Below, one piece after another: positions 54,919 through 63,832 of a stretch of DNA of 64,000 bases (position 1 is its first letter; each line of letters opens with the position of its first letter). This DNA comes from Spirosoma validum (lineage in GTDB: Bacteria; Bacteroidota; Bacteroidia; Cytophagales; Spirosomataceae). The notes below the pieces were generated by a model that was not told the origin of the DNA, did not search any database, and saw only the letters and a program-made list of their open reading frames with translations. Both the position numbers and the translations under genes were made by a program. Location of the stretch: contig NZ_JACXAA010000019.1 in the NCBI RefSeq assembly GCF_014699035.1, positions 23,836 through 87,835 on the forward strand, in the 5' to 3' direction.

Positions 54919-55422
54919 ATGTCTCGTTTACATATAATCGGCTTGCTGATTCTGTCCCTGATAGTGACCGGATCGTCGGCTTCGTTTGCACAGCAATCCG
55001 GCACTTCCCAGTACAAGTGCATGATTCAGATGACCAATTACATGGGCGAAAAAGCGTACGTCGCCGTTTCGCTCATGAACGGGAAAGGTGCCTATGAGAA
55101 AACCCTGTACGTGCTCGGTTCTGATAAAAAATGGTATCCAGACGTAAAAGCATGGTACAAGGCGCTTGGCAAAAAAACGCCCAACATCAGCGCCATCAGC
55201 GGGGCGTCGGTGGCCGGTGGCGATCGCAGCGTTATCGTGCTGGACATCGACAATTCGAAGCTCGATAAAGATTATAAACTACGGTTCGAAAGTGCTGTGG
55301 AGGACAAAGAGGATCATGCAAAAGACATCGAAATTCCGCTGACGACAGCAGCACTTTCTGCCAAGAGTGAGGGGACAGGCTTTATCCGCTACGTACGCTT
55401 TAGCCCCAACACTAGCAACTAA
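54919..55422 (+). CDS. Secreted DUF2271 protein
   Basis: 167 residues with signal peptide (cut after ASFAQ) and a DUF2271 domain (PF10029): YKCMIQMTNYMGEKAYVAVS, ALYVLG-type TLYVLGSDKKWYPDVKAWYK, and VIVLDIDNSKLDKDY. In the middle is ISAISGASVAGG; its SGAS resembles the S/TGA(T/S) motif where ApbE attaches FMN to Ser/Thr, which makes it a candidate flavinylated protein (inference). It sits between the ankyrin gene and the PepSY-flavoreductase gene, so the three probably work together at the inner membrane. Confidence 0.85.
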   Translation: MSRLHIIGLLILSLIVTGSSASFAQQSGTSQYKCMIQMTNYMGEKAYVAVSLMNGKGAYEKTLYVLGSDKKWYPDVKAWYKALGKKTPNISAISGASVAGGDRSVIVLDIDNSKLDKDYKLRFESAVEDKEDHAKDIEIPLTTAALSAKSEGTGFIRYVRFSPNTSN

Positions 55423-55450
55423 GTTGCCCTAATTAACAGGGCCTCGATTT

Positions 55451-57646
55451 ATGACCATTTCTGTCTGGAGATACAGTCACTTAGTGTTGGCTGTATCTTC
55501 TTTTCTTTTATTGACCCTGGCTTCAGTTACGGGAGTTATTCTGGCGTTTGAACCCGTATTGCAGAAAATGCAACCATATCGGACTGATACCATAAGCCAA
55601 CTTACCCTGGCCCAGACGCTGCCCATTCTGAAAAAAAGTTTCTCCGAAATTAGTGAACTGAGCGTTGACGCCAACCAGTTTGTACAGATTAAGGGAAGCG
55701 ATGCCGACGGCAAAAATCTAACCGCTTACGTTGATCCGCAGACCGGTAAAATCCTGGGCACACCTACGCCCCAGAGTGAATTTTTCCAGTGGGTCACCGC
55801 GCTCCACCGGTCACTTTTTCTGCACGAAGCTGGCCGGTTTTTCATCGGACTAACGGCATTCCTTCTGCTGCTGATTACCATTTCCGGCACTATGCTGATT
55901 ATTCAGCGGCAGCGGGGTGTCAAACGCTTCTTTACCCGGATCGTTCGGGCCAACTTCGCGCAGTATTACCACGTCGTGCTGGGGCGACTATCGCTGATTC
56001 CGATTTTCGTGATTGCCCTGTCGGGAACGTATCTTTCTCTTGATCGATTTGGTCTGGTTGGAGCGGAGAAAGTTTCTCCCAAAATCGACTTCGACTCCAT
56101 AAAGGCAAAGCCTGAACGAAAGCTAGCCGACTTTACTATTTTTCAGAATACGCGGCTTGCGGAGGTACAGAGTGTCGAATTTCCGTTTTCGGACGATGTC
56201 GAAGATTACTACACGCTGAAACTTAAGGACCGCGAACTGACCGTCAATCAGCTAACAGGCGACATTCTCAGCGAAAACCGGTATCCTACTGCGCTTTTGC
56301 TCACCAACCTGAGTCTGGATTTGCACACTGGACGAGCCAGTGCCATTTGGGCCATTATCCTGGCCGTGGCATCGGGAAACATTCTCTTTTTCATCTATTC
56401 CGGCTTCGCCATTACGCTCAAACGACTGGCGAACCGAGCGAAAAATAGGCACACTGCCGATGAGAGCCGATTCATAATTCTAGTTGGATCGGAGAACGGT
56501 ACCACGTTCCGGTTTGCCCAGATCATTCATCAACAATTGCTCAAGCAAGGCGAGAAATCCTTCCTGACCGAGTTCAATAAGTATACCGCTTTCCCCAGGG
56601 CAGAGCACCTGATTGCGCTGACCGCTACGTATGGGATTGGCGATGCACCGACCAATGCCAACCGGTTTGCTACGTTGATCGAAACATATCCGCAATCGCA
56701 GCCGGTGCGCTACTCTGTAGTCGGTTTTGGATCGCACGCTTATCCCGATTTCTGCAAATTCGCCTTCGAAGTAAATCAGTTGCTTTCCCGTCAGAAATGG
56801 GCCGTTCCGCTGGTCGACATCCATACGGTTAATGATCGCTCACCGGACGAATTTGCTTTATGGGCCGAAGCCTGGTCACAGCAAACCAACCTACCGATGC
56901 CCGTTACGTCGGACTTGCTGAAGATTCCCGCGGCTGATCTTGATACGCTGACCGTAACTAACAACACTGGCACCGCACAGCCAGACGGTACGTTTCTGAT
57001 TCGCTTGCAACCCAATCGCAAGCGGCCCGTTACGTCGGGAGATTTGCTGGCTATTTATCCGGCCAACGACTATCGCGAGCGTCTGTATTCGATTGGCATG
57101 CTCGATAAAGAACTCCAGCTTAGTGTCCGATTGCATGAGAACGGACTGGGGTCCAGCTTTTTACACAGACTAACACCCGGCGACACGATTCGCGCTAAAA
57201 TCGTCAGCAACGATCATTTCCATTTTCCGAAAAAAGCGCCGGTCGTTGTGATGATCGCCAATGGCACGGGCATCGCTCCGTTTCTGGGGATGATTAGTGA
57301 TAATAAACAGCAAGTGCCCTGCCATTTGTACTGCGGTTTCCGGCAAAGCAGGTCGTTCGATAGTTACCAAGATTTTCTGGAAGCAAGCCGGTCAGCTCAA
57401 CAACTCACGAATCTACACGTAGCGTATTCGCGGGAGGGCGAAAAACAGTACGTTAGCGACCTACTCACCCGCGATGCCGACTTCATTGCCAATACGTTGA
57501 TGATACACGGTGTCCTGATGATCTGCGGATCGCTGGCTATGCAAAAGGATGTCCTTACTCTGCTCGAAACCATCTGTCAGACGAAACTGGGCCAGAGCGT
57601 CAGCGTTTACCAATCACACAGCCAGATTTTAATGGACTGCTACTAG
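55451..57646 (+). CDS. PepSY membrane protein fused to flavodoxin and FNR reductase
   Basis: 731 residues. N-terminal PepSY_TM part with about four membrane helices (LVLAVSSFLLLTLASVTGVI, FFIGLTAFLLLLITISGTML, ..VLGRLSLIPIFVIALSGTYL, ..WAIILAVASGNILFFIYSG) and periplasmic PepSY segments. From about residue 338 a flavodoxin domain (FIILVGSENGTTFRFA), then an FNR-type FAD/NADPH domain with ERLYSIGML (FAD), NGTGIAPFLGMI, and CGSLAMQKDV (NADPH). It probably takes electrons from cytoplasmic NADPH through FAD and FMN across the membrane to a periplasmic acceptor, similar to iron-reductase PepSY proteins. Third gene of the ankyrin-DUF2271 operon. Confidence 0.9.
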   Translation: MTISVWRYSHLVLAVSSFLLLTLASVTGVILAFEPVLQKMQPYRTDTISQLTLAQTLPILKKSFSEISELSVDANQFVQIKGSDADGKNLTAYVDPQTGKILGTPTPQSEFFQWVTALHRSLFLHEAGRFFIGLTAFLLLLITISGTMLIIQRQRGVKRFFTRIVRANFAQYYHVVLGRLSLIPIFVIALSGTYLSLDRFGLVGAEKVSPKIDFDSIKAKPERKLADFTIFQNTRLAEVQSVEFPFSDDVEDYYTLKLKDRELTVNQLTGDILSENRYPTALLLTNLSLDLHTGRASAIWAIILAVASGNILFFIYSGFAITLKRLANRAKNRHTADESRFIILVGSENGTTFRFAQIIHQQLLKQGEKSFLTEFNKYTAFPRAEHLIALTATYGIGDAPTNANRFATLIETYPQSQPVRYSVVGFGSHAYPDFCKFAFEVNQLLSRQKWAVPLVDIHTVNDRSPDEFALWAEAWSQQTNLPMPVTSDLLKIPAADLDTLTVTNNTGTAQPDGTFLIRLQPNRKRPVTSGDLLAIYPANDYRERLYSIGMLDKELQLSVRLHENGLGSSFLHRLTPGDTIRAKIVSNDHFHFPKKAPVVVMIANGTGIAPFLGMISDNKQQVPCHLYCGFRQSRSFDSYQDFLEASRSAQQLTNLHVAYSREGEKQYVSDLLTRDADFIANTLMIHGVLMICGSLAMQKDVLTLLETICQTKLGQSVSVYQSHSQILMDCY

Positions 57647-57722
57647 GCTTTTATCGTTGTGAATGTCTTACTGGTGCTAAGCTCAGGCATGGCAAATTCT
57701 GAAATCACCTTTTTTGGCAGGA

Positions 57723-59306
57723 TTAAATGATCTTCAACCGTTCTTCTTCCAAATCAATTTGATATAATTGCTGTCGGATAATGTCTTCGTCAATCTTCGG
57801 GTCTTTGTTGAGTTCGGTAAGGTATTGCCGCTGGATTTCGAGTAATTCCACAAAAATTGCCTTTGTCTTTTCATTCATCCAGCTGTCATCGGCGGCTTTG
57901 GCGCGTTCTTCCCATTGCTTCAAGAATTTCTCCATACCGGCGTAACCAGCCGGCTCGCTTTCATATTTAGCCTTTAGAAACTGATAGACGTGTTGTTTCA
58001 AGCCTTGTTTCATCTTTTGTCTGGTCACTTCTTCTGATTCTTCTTCGATTATGCCGTCAAACAACCCCGACCGTGTTACCAAGTAAGGGAGTGTAAGTCC
58101 CTGTACCAGAAGCGTAAGCAGGATTACAACAAACGTAATAAATAGAATGAGGTTCCTTTGTGGGAAAGCGATACCATTATCCAAGGTGATGGGTATAGCC
58201 AAAGCCGCAGCCAGAGACACAACACCCCGCATACCCGTCCAGCCCAGTAGCAGGGGCATCAGCAAACGTCTTCTGTTGGATCGGGCACGAGGCATTACGC
58301 CAGGCCGGAAGATAAGCGTAGCCAGTAGTGCCGCATACGAACTAATGACTCTGGCGGCAATCAATACCCCTGTCACCAATATCCCATAGCCAATAGCGGT
58401 ACGTAATGGAATGCCATTCGTACGTAGACCCTCGACAATTTCGGGAAGCTCCAGACCGATGATCAGAAAAACCACCCCATTCAGAATAAACACGAAACTT
58501 TCCCAGACGCTAAAGCTCTGAATACGGCTGGCACTGTTTAGAAAAACAAGTCGCCTGGCCGACATAAACAAGCCACCGCTCACTACCGCCAGTACGCCCG
58601 AGCAATGAAGCTGCTCCGCCACCCAATACATAAAATAAGGCTCGATAAGCGTCAGCGCTATGTTGGATTGCGCATCGAGCGGAAGGCGTTTATGTGCCTG
58701 AACAAAAATCCAGGCCAGCAGCAAGCCAATACCCGCACCGCCCAGTACCATCCAGACAAAACTCAGAGTCGCTTCCTGCCAGATGAACTGACCGGTACCC
58801 ACAGCGACCAGTGCGAAGCGGAAAATGATCAGCGATGACGCATCGTTGAGCAGGCTTTCGCCTTCCAGAATAGCCGACGTAGATTTGGGGATTTTTACAA
58901 ACTTGGTAATGGCTCCAGTACTTACCGCATCGGGTGGAGATACGATGCCTCCCAATAAAAATCCTAAAGCAAGGGTAAATCCTGGAATGAGATGGTTAGC
59001 CGCTACCGCTACGGACAAGGCAGTAAAAAACACGACAAGAAAGGCGAAACTACCAATGATACGCCACCATTTTTTCATCTCTTTAAACGAGATCGTCCAG
59101 GAAGCCTCAAATAAGAGTGGCGGCAGGAAAATAAAAAAGATAAGGTCGGGATTGATACGTACCCTAGGCAGTCCCGGCATGAAACTTACCAGAAGCCCGG
59201 CAACCACCAGCAGAATCGGATACGCAATTTTTAGTTTGTTAGCCCACATGTTCAGCAACACGATGGCCGCTATCATGGCGAGCAGAAAAGGTAAAAGGGT
59301 GTGCAT
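57723..59306 (-). CDS. Na+/H+ antiporter, CPA1 family
   Basis: 527 residues with about 12 membrane helices followed by a cytoplasmic helical tail. Ion-site motifs: GGIVSPPDAVSTGAI and LEGESLLNDASSLIIF, then GMRGVVSLAAALAIP. It is the same family as the antiporter at 16227, and similar along its whole length including the tail, so the two are paralogues in one window. It is divergent from the AraC gene at 59446, with 139 bases between them. Confidence 0.92.
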   Translation of the reverse strand: MHTLLPFLLAMIAAIVLLNMWANKLKIAYPILLVVAGLLVSFMPGLPRVRINPDLIFFIFLPPLLFEASWTISFKEMKKWWRIIGSFAFLVVFFTALSVAVAANHLIPGFTLALGFLLGGIVSPPDAVSTGAITKFVKIPKSTSAILEGESLLNDASSLIIFRFALVAVGTGQFIWQEATLSFVWMVLGGAGIGLLLAWIFVQAHKRLPLDAQSNIALTLIEPYFMYWVAEQLHCSGVLAVVSGGLFMSARRLVFLNSASRIQSFSVWESFVFILNGVVFLIIGLELPEIVEGLRTNGIPLRTAIGYGILVTGVLIAARVISSYAALLATLIFRPGVMPRARSNRRRLLMPLLLGWTGMRGVVSLAAALAIPITLDNGIAFPQRNLILFITFVVILLTLLVQGLTLPYLVTRSGLFDGIIEEESEEVTRQKMKQGLKQHVYQFLKAKYESEPAGYAGMEKFLKQWEERAKAADDSWMNEKTKAIFVELLEIQRQYLTELNKDPKIDEDIIRQQLYQIDLEEERLKII

Positions 59307-59445
59307 TAAACCAGGGATTTATAGTCCGTATGTTTCTAAAATTTTTGCCTTAAAAGTACGATACGCAGGCTGATAACAATATAGGATCAAGGTTACTGAG
59401 CTACGGCTCAATCCCCCAACTGCTAATTTTCACTACTTTTACCGG

Positions 59446-60303
59446 ATGCAGGATATCGGATCATTTCTTACGCTCTATAGACAAAACAACAAACTCGCTA
59501 TCCGTCTCATCTCTCCCACTTTCGGCCATATTCCTTCCGAAAACCTTGATCAGTACGGTCTTACCCATCGCAAACCGTACTACTTTTTCCTCTTTATGCT
59601 GGAAGGTGGCACCCAGCATGGCGTCGATCTTCAACAATTCGAGATCAATGCCAACGAACTCCTTTTCATTCTGCCTCACCAAATTCACCGGCTCCCAACT
59701 ACCAAACATGGCACTGACTACGTCAAGCTTGGTTTTGATGAAAACTGTCTTTCCCTGTTGCCAAAACAATATCCTTTTCTTGTCAACCCGTTGAACAATC
59801 AAAAAATTAAATTCACCACATCAGCGGCTGCAAGGCTAAAATTTACCTTCGACATACTGCTCAACTTAGTAAGCAGGATGGATACCGATCCTGAACTCAT
59901 CCTAGCTCACCTCAACAGCCTGTTGACCGAAATCAACGCAGCTTATTTTTCCGCCGACAAAAGCCCAGCCGACGACAAACTTTCTCAATACATCCGCTTC
60001 AAACTCTTTGTCGAAGACAACCTTACCGATCATACAACCGTCAGTGAGATTGCCCAAAAAATGGCCCTCAACCCCCACAGTTTATATACAATCGTTAAAC
60101 ACTACTCCGGCCTTTCTCCCAAAGCGTTCATCACCAACCGGCTCATTCTGGAAGCCAAGCGACGTCTTTATTATGCTGAAAGCTCCATCAAGGAACTGGC
60201 CTACGACCTCGGCTTCAACGATCCTGAATACTTTTCCCGGTTGTTTAAAAAAGTGACTGGCCAAACGATTGCTACGTTCATCCAGGATTTGTCAGGGAAC
60301 TAA
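59446..60303 (+). CDS. AraC-family transcriptional regulator
   Basis: 285 residues: cupin-type sensor (ELLFILPHQIHRLPTTKHGT) and a C-terminal AraC domain (about 190-282) with VSEIAQKMALNPHSLYTIVK and SIKELAYDLGFNDPEYFSRLFKKVTGQTIATF. TACTTTTA lies just before the start (59432-59439) and may be a -7 box, giving a short leader. The aldo/keto reductase gene follows 63 bases later on the same strand, so this regulator probably controls it. Confidence 0.9.
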   Translation: MQDIGSFLTLYRQNNKLAIRLISPTFGHIPSENLDQYGLTHRKPYYFFLFMLEGGTQHGVDLQQFEINANELLFILPHQIHRLPTTKHGTDYVKLGFDENCLSLLPKQYPFLVNPLNNQKIKFTTSAAARLKFTFDILLNLVSRMDTDPELILAHLNSLLTEINAAYFSADKSPADDKLSQYIRFKLFVEDNLTDHTTVSEIAQKMALNPHSLYTIVKHYSGLSPKAFITNRLILEAKRRLYYAESSIKELAYDLGFNDPEYFSRLFKKVTGQTIATFIQDLSGN

Positions 60304-60366
60304 TCCGATTTGTCCGGCTCCTTTTCTGGGATTCGCCAGACCTTTGTTCTCGAAATAAATACACAA

Positions 60367-61359
60367 ATGATGAACCGAAAACTAGGAACAAACGGCCCTC
60401 TTGTATCGGCGGTGGGTTTAGGCTGTATGGGTATGTCGGGCGCCTACGGGCAATCCGACGATAAAGAATCCATCGCCACCATCGAACGAGCGCTTGAACT
60501 CGGACACAATTTTTTAGATACGGCCGATTATTATCGCGTTGGCCACAATGAAGAGCTAATCGCCCAGGCCATCAAAGGCAAACGTGACAAAGCCTTTCTC
60601 TCCGTAAAAACGGGTCAGTTGGTTACGCCCGGACCTAACGGCTCTATGGGACCCGGTCCGGTAAGTGGCCGTCCTGACTACATACGTAACGCTGTTTTTT
60701 ACAGCCTCCAACGACTTAAAACGGATTACATCGACCTCTATACGCCCGCACGGGTAGATCCAAATGTCCCTATTGACGATACGATCGGCGCACTGGCTGA
60801 CCTTGTAGAAAAAGGTATTGTTCGGTACATTGGTCTCTCTGAAGCATCGGCCGTTTCGATTCGTAAGGCTGCTGCCGTACATCCCATCACCGCCCTGCAA
60901 ATAGAGTACTCGCTCTGGACTCGCGATATTGAAGCCGAAGTCCTTCCAACCATCCGCGAACTAGGTATTGGTCTGGTTGCCTATGCTCCACTAAGCCGGG
61001 GTTTTCTAAGCGGAGAAATCAGAACGCCCGAAGATCTCAAAGACAGTCGTATACACATGCCCCGCTACCAGGGCGAGAACTTCTACAAGAACCTTGATCT
61101 GGTCGAAAAGATCAAAACGCTGGCGGCCCAAAAAAGCTGTACCCCTGCACAGTTAGCGATTGCCTGGGTGCTCGCCCAGGGCGACGATATAATCACTATT
61201 CCTGGCTCCAAACGTATCAACCATCTCGAAGAAAATTATAAATCCGAAAACGTACAACTCACCGAGGATGACATACAGAGCATCGAAGCGATTATGCCAG
61301 CCGGAATCGTTTCAGGCACCCGCTACCCCGAACGGTTCTTAACTGCCTTGAACCAATGA
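60367..61359 (+). CDS. Aldo/keto reductase with replaced catalytic His
   Basis: 330 residues from ATG 60367 (a longer frame from 60310 is not conserved). The TIM-barrel AKR pattern: GLGCMGMSGAYGQSD, FLDTADYYRVGHNEE (Asp and Tyr of the tetrad), LSVKTGQ (Lys), and the C-terminal IPGSKRINHLEEN NADPH site. At the fourth tetrad position the usual HRVDP is ARVDP (DLYTPARVDPNV), as in a known AKR subgroup with PAR(L/V)DP, so activity may be changed. It follows its probable AraC regulator. Confidence 0.88.
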   Translation: MMNRKLGTNGPLVSAVGLGCMGMSGAYGQSDDKESIATIERALELGHNFLDTADYYRVGHNEELIAQAIKGKRDKAFLSVKTGQLVTPGPNGSMGPGPVSGRPDYIRNAVFYSLQRLKTDYIDLYTPARVDPNVPIDDTIGALADLVEKGIVRYIGLSEASAVSIRKAAAVHPITALQIEYSLWTRDIEAEVLPTIRELGIGLVAYAPLSRGFLSGEIRTPEDLKDSRIHMPRYQGENFYKNLDLVEKIKTLAAQKSCTPAQLAIAWVLAQGDDIITIPGSKRINHLEENYKSENVQLTEDDIQSIEAIMPAGIVSGTRYPERFLTALNQ

Positions 61360-61583
61360 ACGTTCATTGGCAAATAAAAAGGTAGTAGTGCCCCGCGGGT
61401 CTCTGGTTATGCAAAAGAATATCCTTCGTTGCGCCAGGTTGCCGGACCGTTAACATCCGTACGAAATAGTTCACACTATTAAACAAAATGCCAGTTGACG
61501 TTTGGGCGAATACGGAACCGCGCGGTAATGCGTTTCAAAAACTGCTTCCGATCGACTAAGCGAACACTCCGTTTCTGTAACCT
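61360..61583. other. Intergenic region, doubtful short ORF
   Basis: 224 bases between the aldo/keto reductase stop and the terminator. ATG at about 61488 reads MPVDVWANTEPRGNAFQKLL and stops; it may be the tail of a lost gene but I do not recognise it. Confidence 0.3.
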
Positions 61584-61638
61584 TTAAAACCAACGGCTCT
61601 CGCTCCGGTCAGATTGGAGCGAGAGCCGTTGGTTTTAA
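61584..61638. terminator. Strong bidirectional intrinsic terminator
   Basis: The stem TTAAAACCAACGGCTCTCGC..GCGAGAGCCGTTGGTTTTAA is perfect over 23 bases with a 9-base loop (GGTCAGATT). A and T tracts lie at its outer ends. It separates the plus-strand aldo/keto reductase gene from the minus-strand MTHFR-like gene and probably serves both. Confidence 0.85.
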
Positions 61639-61725
61639 TCAGCTTGATTTATTTAATCCGTGTTACTACGCTTAGAATTCGAAGTCTGGATTTTTCTCTT
61701 ACTTCACGTACCTGGTATTGGTTTG

Positions 61726-62694
61726 CTAGCCGTTTGTAACTTCAAAAGCTTTACCTTCTGACGACTTCCTCACCCCTTTATCCTTCAGTATCTGACCTAT
61801 CTCATTCGCTAAATAGATCGAAGCTTCGATCTCTGCTTTACGGATGGCAACGCTTTCAATATTGAAGCCGAAAGGGATAGATCGTTCCATACAGTATGTG
61901 GTTAGCTCTTTGGCAATATCGAGGCAGATATTTACTGATTTTTCAAGAATATCGTCAGATTTTTCCAGCTCTTCTTTCAATTCATCCGGTACGTGAATAC
62001 CCAGCCACTCCATAAAATGCAGTGTTTTGACAGATCCGCAAGCGGTAATCGTGAAAATGATCGTCGGAGATTTTATTGCCTGCCTGTTACACCTAAGGGC
62101 CAGATCTTCGATGACCTGCTTAGCGTAGTCAAGATTGAAAACACACTGTGAGATAAAGTAAGATACTCCGCAGTTCATCTTGTCCAGCATCCTGACATCT
62201 TCATCTTTCAGCACTTTGTGTCGTTCAGGGATGGTTACAGCGCCGATAACGGATGTATCCTGGTGTTTGCTCCAGATCTTGTACGCTTCCGGGAGGCTGG
62301 TTTTTACCGGAAAATCCGGCGCAGGCACGCCGACAAAAACAGGATAGAAATTTTGTTCGTGCAGTCGTTCCAGCCAGTCGGATAGCTCTATGGTAGAAAA
62401 TTTACCGGCAGGTCGGTAGATTATTTTCGGGATGGTTAACGTATCCAGATATCCGGAGGCAAAAACAAGGGGATCAAGCGCATTTATAAACGGAAAGGGC
62501 CTTTCTTCTGCTGTCCGGGCCGACTCATCCTGTACATCATAAACTACGAGGGCATCGATGTCCAGGGTAGCCAGTCGCTCCATTGTTTTTTGGGCAATCT
62601 CGGTAACGCGTTCAGGGGTAGTCCCGGCTTTTGGCGGAGTGATGCCGTAAAGCAGCACGCCTGATTCTCCGGATTTGATCTTTTCTAAAAACAT
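61726..62694 (-). CDS. Methylenetetrahydrofolate reductase-like protein
   Basis: 322 residues with the MTHFR-type TIM barrel (PF02219): GVLLYGITPPKAG at the first strand, ALVVYDVQDESARTAEERP, FVGVPAPDFPVKTSLPEAY, GAVTIPERH, and DKMNCGVSYFISQCVFNLDY (FISQ as in MTHFR). The usual N-terminal EFFPP is replaced by GITPP, so it may belong to a divergent subgroup; whether it reduces CH2-THF is uncertain. It is 151 bases downstream of apbE on the same strand. Confidence 0.75.
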   Translation of the reverse strand: MFLEKIKSGESGVLLYGITPPKAGTTPERVTEIAQKTMERLATLDIDALVVYDVQDESARTAEERPFPFINALDPLVFASGYLDTLTIPKIIYRPAGKFSTIELSDWLERLHEQNFYPVFVGVPAPDFPVKTSLPEAYKIWSKHQDTSVIGAVTIPERHKVLKDEDVRMLDKMNCGVSYFISQCVFNLDYAKQVIEDLALRCNRQAIKSPTIIFTITACGSVKTLHFMEWLGIHVPDELKEELEKSDDILEKSVNICLDIAKELTTYCMERSIPFGFNIESVAIRKAEIEASIYLANEIGQILKDKGVRKSSEGKAFEVTNG

Positions 62695-62845
62695 AATAGT
62701 ACTTGAACCAGATCTTGAGGGTTCTTTTTCTGGCTTTAAAGATACTATCTATATAATGGATTTTCCGCCATCATCGCTTGTACTTCCGCACAGGACTTTC
62801 TTTAACCCCGTCTCATCGCTCATCAGGAATAAAGAATGACGATTA

Positions 62846-63832
62846 CTACAAACTATGCTGTTTCAAACCCAAATTCGGGGAGAAAAAAATCTGTCCTTCG
62901 TCGGTGATTAGGATATAGCTGTACTGTGGGTACTTTTTGATTAGTTTCAGCCCGGCATCTTTGCCCAGCACCATCAGCGACGTACTAAATCCATTGGCCG
63001 TTTCAGCACTAGGACCGAAGACCGTTACGCTGCTTACGCCCGTTGCCGGATAGCCTGTGCTGGGATTGATAATGTGTGCGTACCGCTTGCCATTGAACAC
63101 CACGAACTTCTCGTAACTACCAGAAGTTACTATCGCGCTATGACGTAGCGGTACAACTGCGAAAACGGTATCGTTACGTAGTGGATTGGTGATGCCAATG
63201 GTCCAATCGCTCCCATCCGGCTGTTTGCCCCAGGTACTCATATCGCCGGAGCCGTTGACAATTCCCGCTTTAACACCTTTTGCCAGCATCATATCGCGGC
63301 AGCGGTCAGCGGCATATCCCTCCCCTAGCGCACCGAAGCCAATCTTCATTCCTTTTCGTTTCAGAAAAATAGTAGAGTGTTCGCGATCCAGCACGATGTT
63401 CTTATAACCCACCTTCTCTACCGATTTCCTGACCGCTTCTGGGCTCGGCATTTCTGTCATCGAGCCGTCGAATTTCCAGATCCGATCCATTGCAGCAAAG
63501 CTAATATCAAAAGCCCCGTTCGTGATTTTAGAGAAATGAAGTGCCCGTTCCGTCAGAGCAAATACTTCCGGGTCTACCCGAACCGGGGCGACACCAGCAT
63601 TTTTATTAACCTGCGAAATCTGGGTATCCGCTTTCCAGTCAGAGATTAAATTCTCGATCCGTGTCACTTCAGCAATCACTGTGTCGATATTACGTTCGGC
63701 TGAGAGGAAATCGGTTGCAACAAGGGTAATATCGAACCGACTGCCCATCAACCTGACGGTTCTTTTTCGGAGAACCTGTGACGTGGCATTGAATCCCAAT
63801 AAAATCAGTAACAGAAGAACTACGTATCTCAT
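62846..63832 (-). CDS. apbE: FAD:protein FMN transferase
   Basis: 328 residues with a signal peptide (cut after FNATS). ApbE fold: LMGSRFDITLVA (the family's GT-F-I start), NGAFDISFAAMDRIW, KIGFGALGEGYAADRC, GIVNGSGDMSTWG and HIINPSTGYPATGVSSVTVF, then TANGFSTSLMVLG with the residues that bind FAD and Mg2+. It attaches FMN covalently to Ser/Thr of exported proteins. The nearest candidate client is the DUF2271 protein at 54919, with SGAS, 8 kb away. Confidence 0.93.
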   Translation of the reverse strand: MRYVVLLLLILLGFNATSQVLRKRTVRLMGSRFDITLVATDFLSAERNIDTVIAEVTRIENLISDWKADTQISQVNKNAGVAPVRVDPEVFALTERALHFSKITNGAFDISFAAMDRIWKFDGSMTEMPSPEAVRKSVEKVGYKNIVLDREHSTIFLKRKGMKIGFGALGEGYAADRCRDMMLAKGVKAGIVNGSGDMSTWGKQPDGSDWTIGITNPLRNDTVFAVVPLRHSAIVTSGSYEKFVVFNGKRYAHIINPSTGYPATGVSSVTVFGPSAETANGFSTSLMVLGKDAGLKLIKKYPQYSYILITDEGQIFFSPNLGLKQHSL

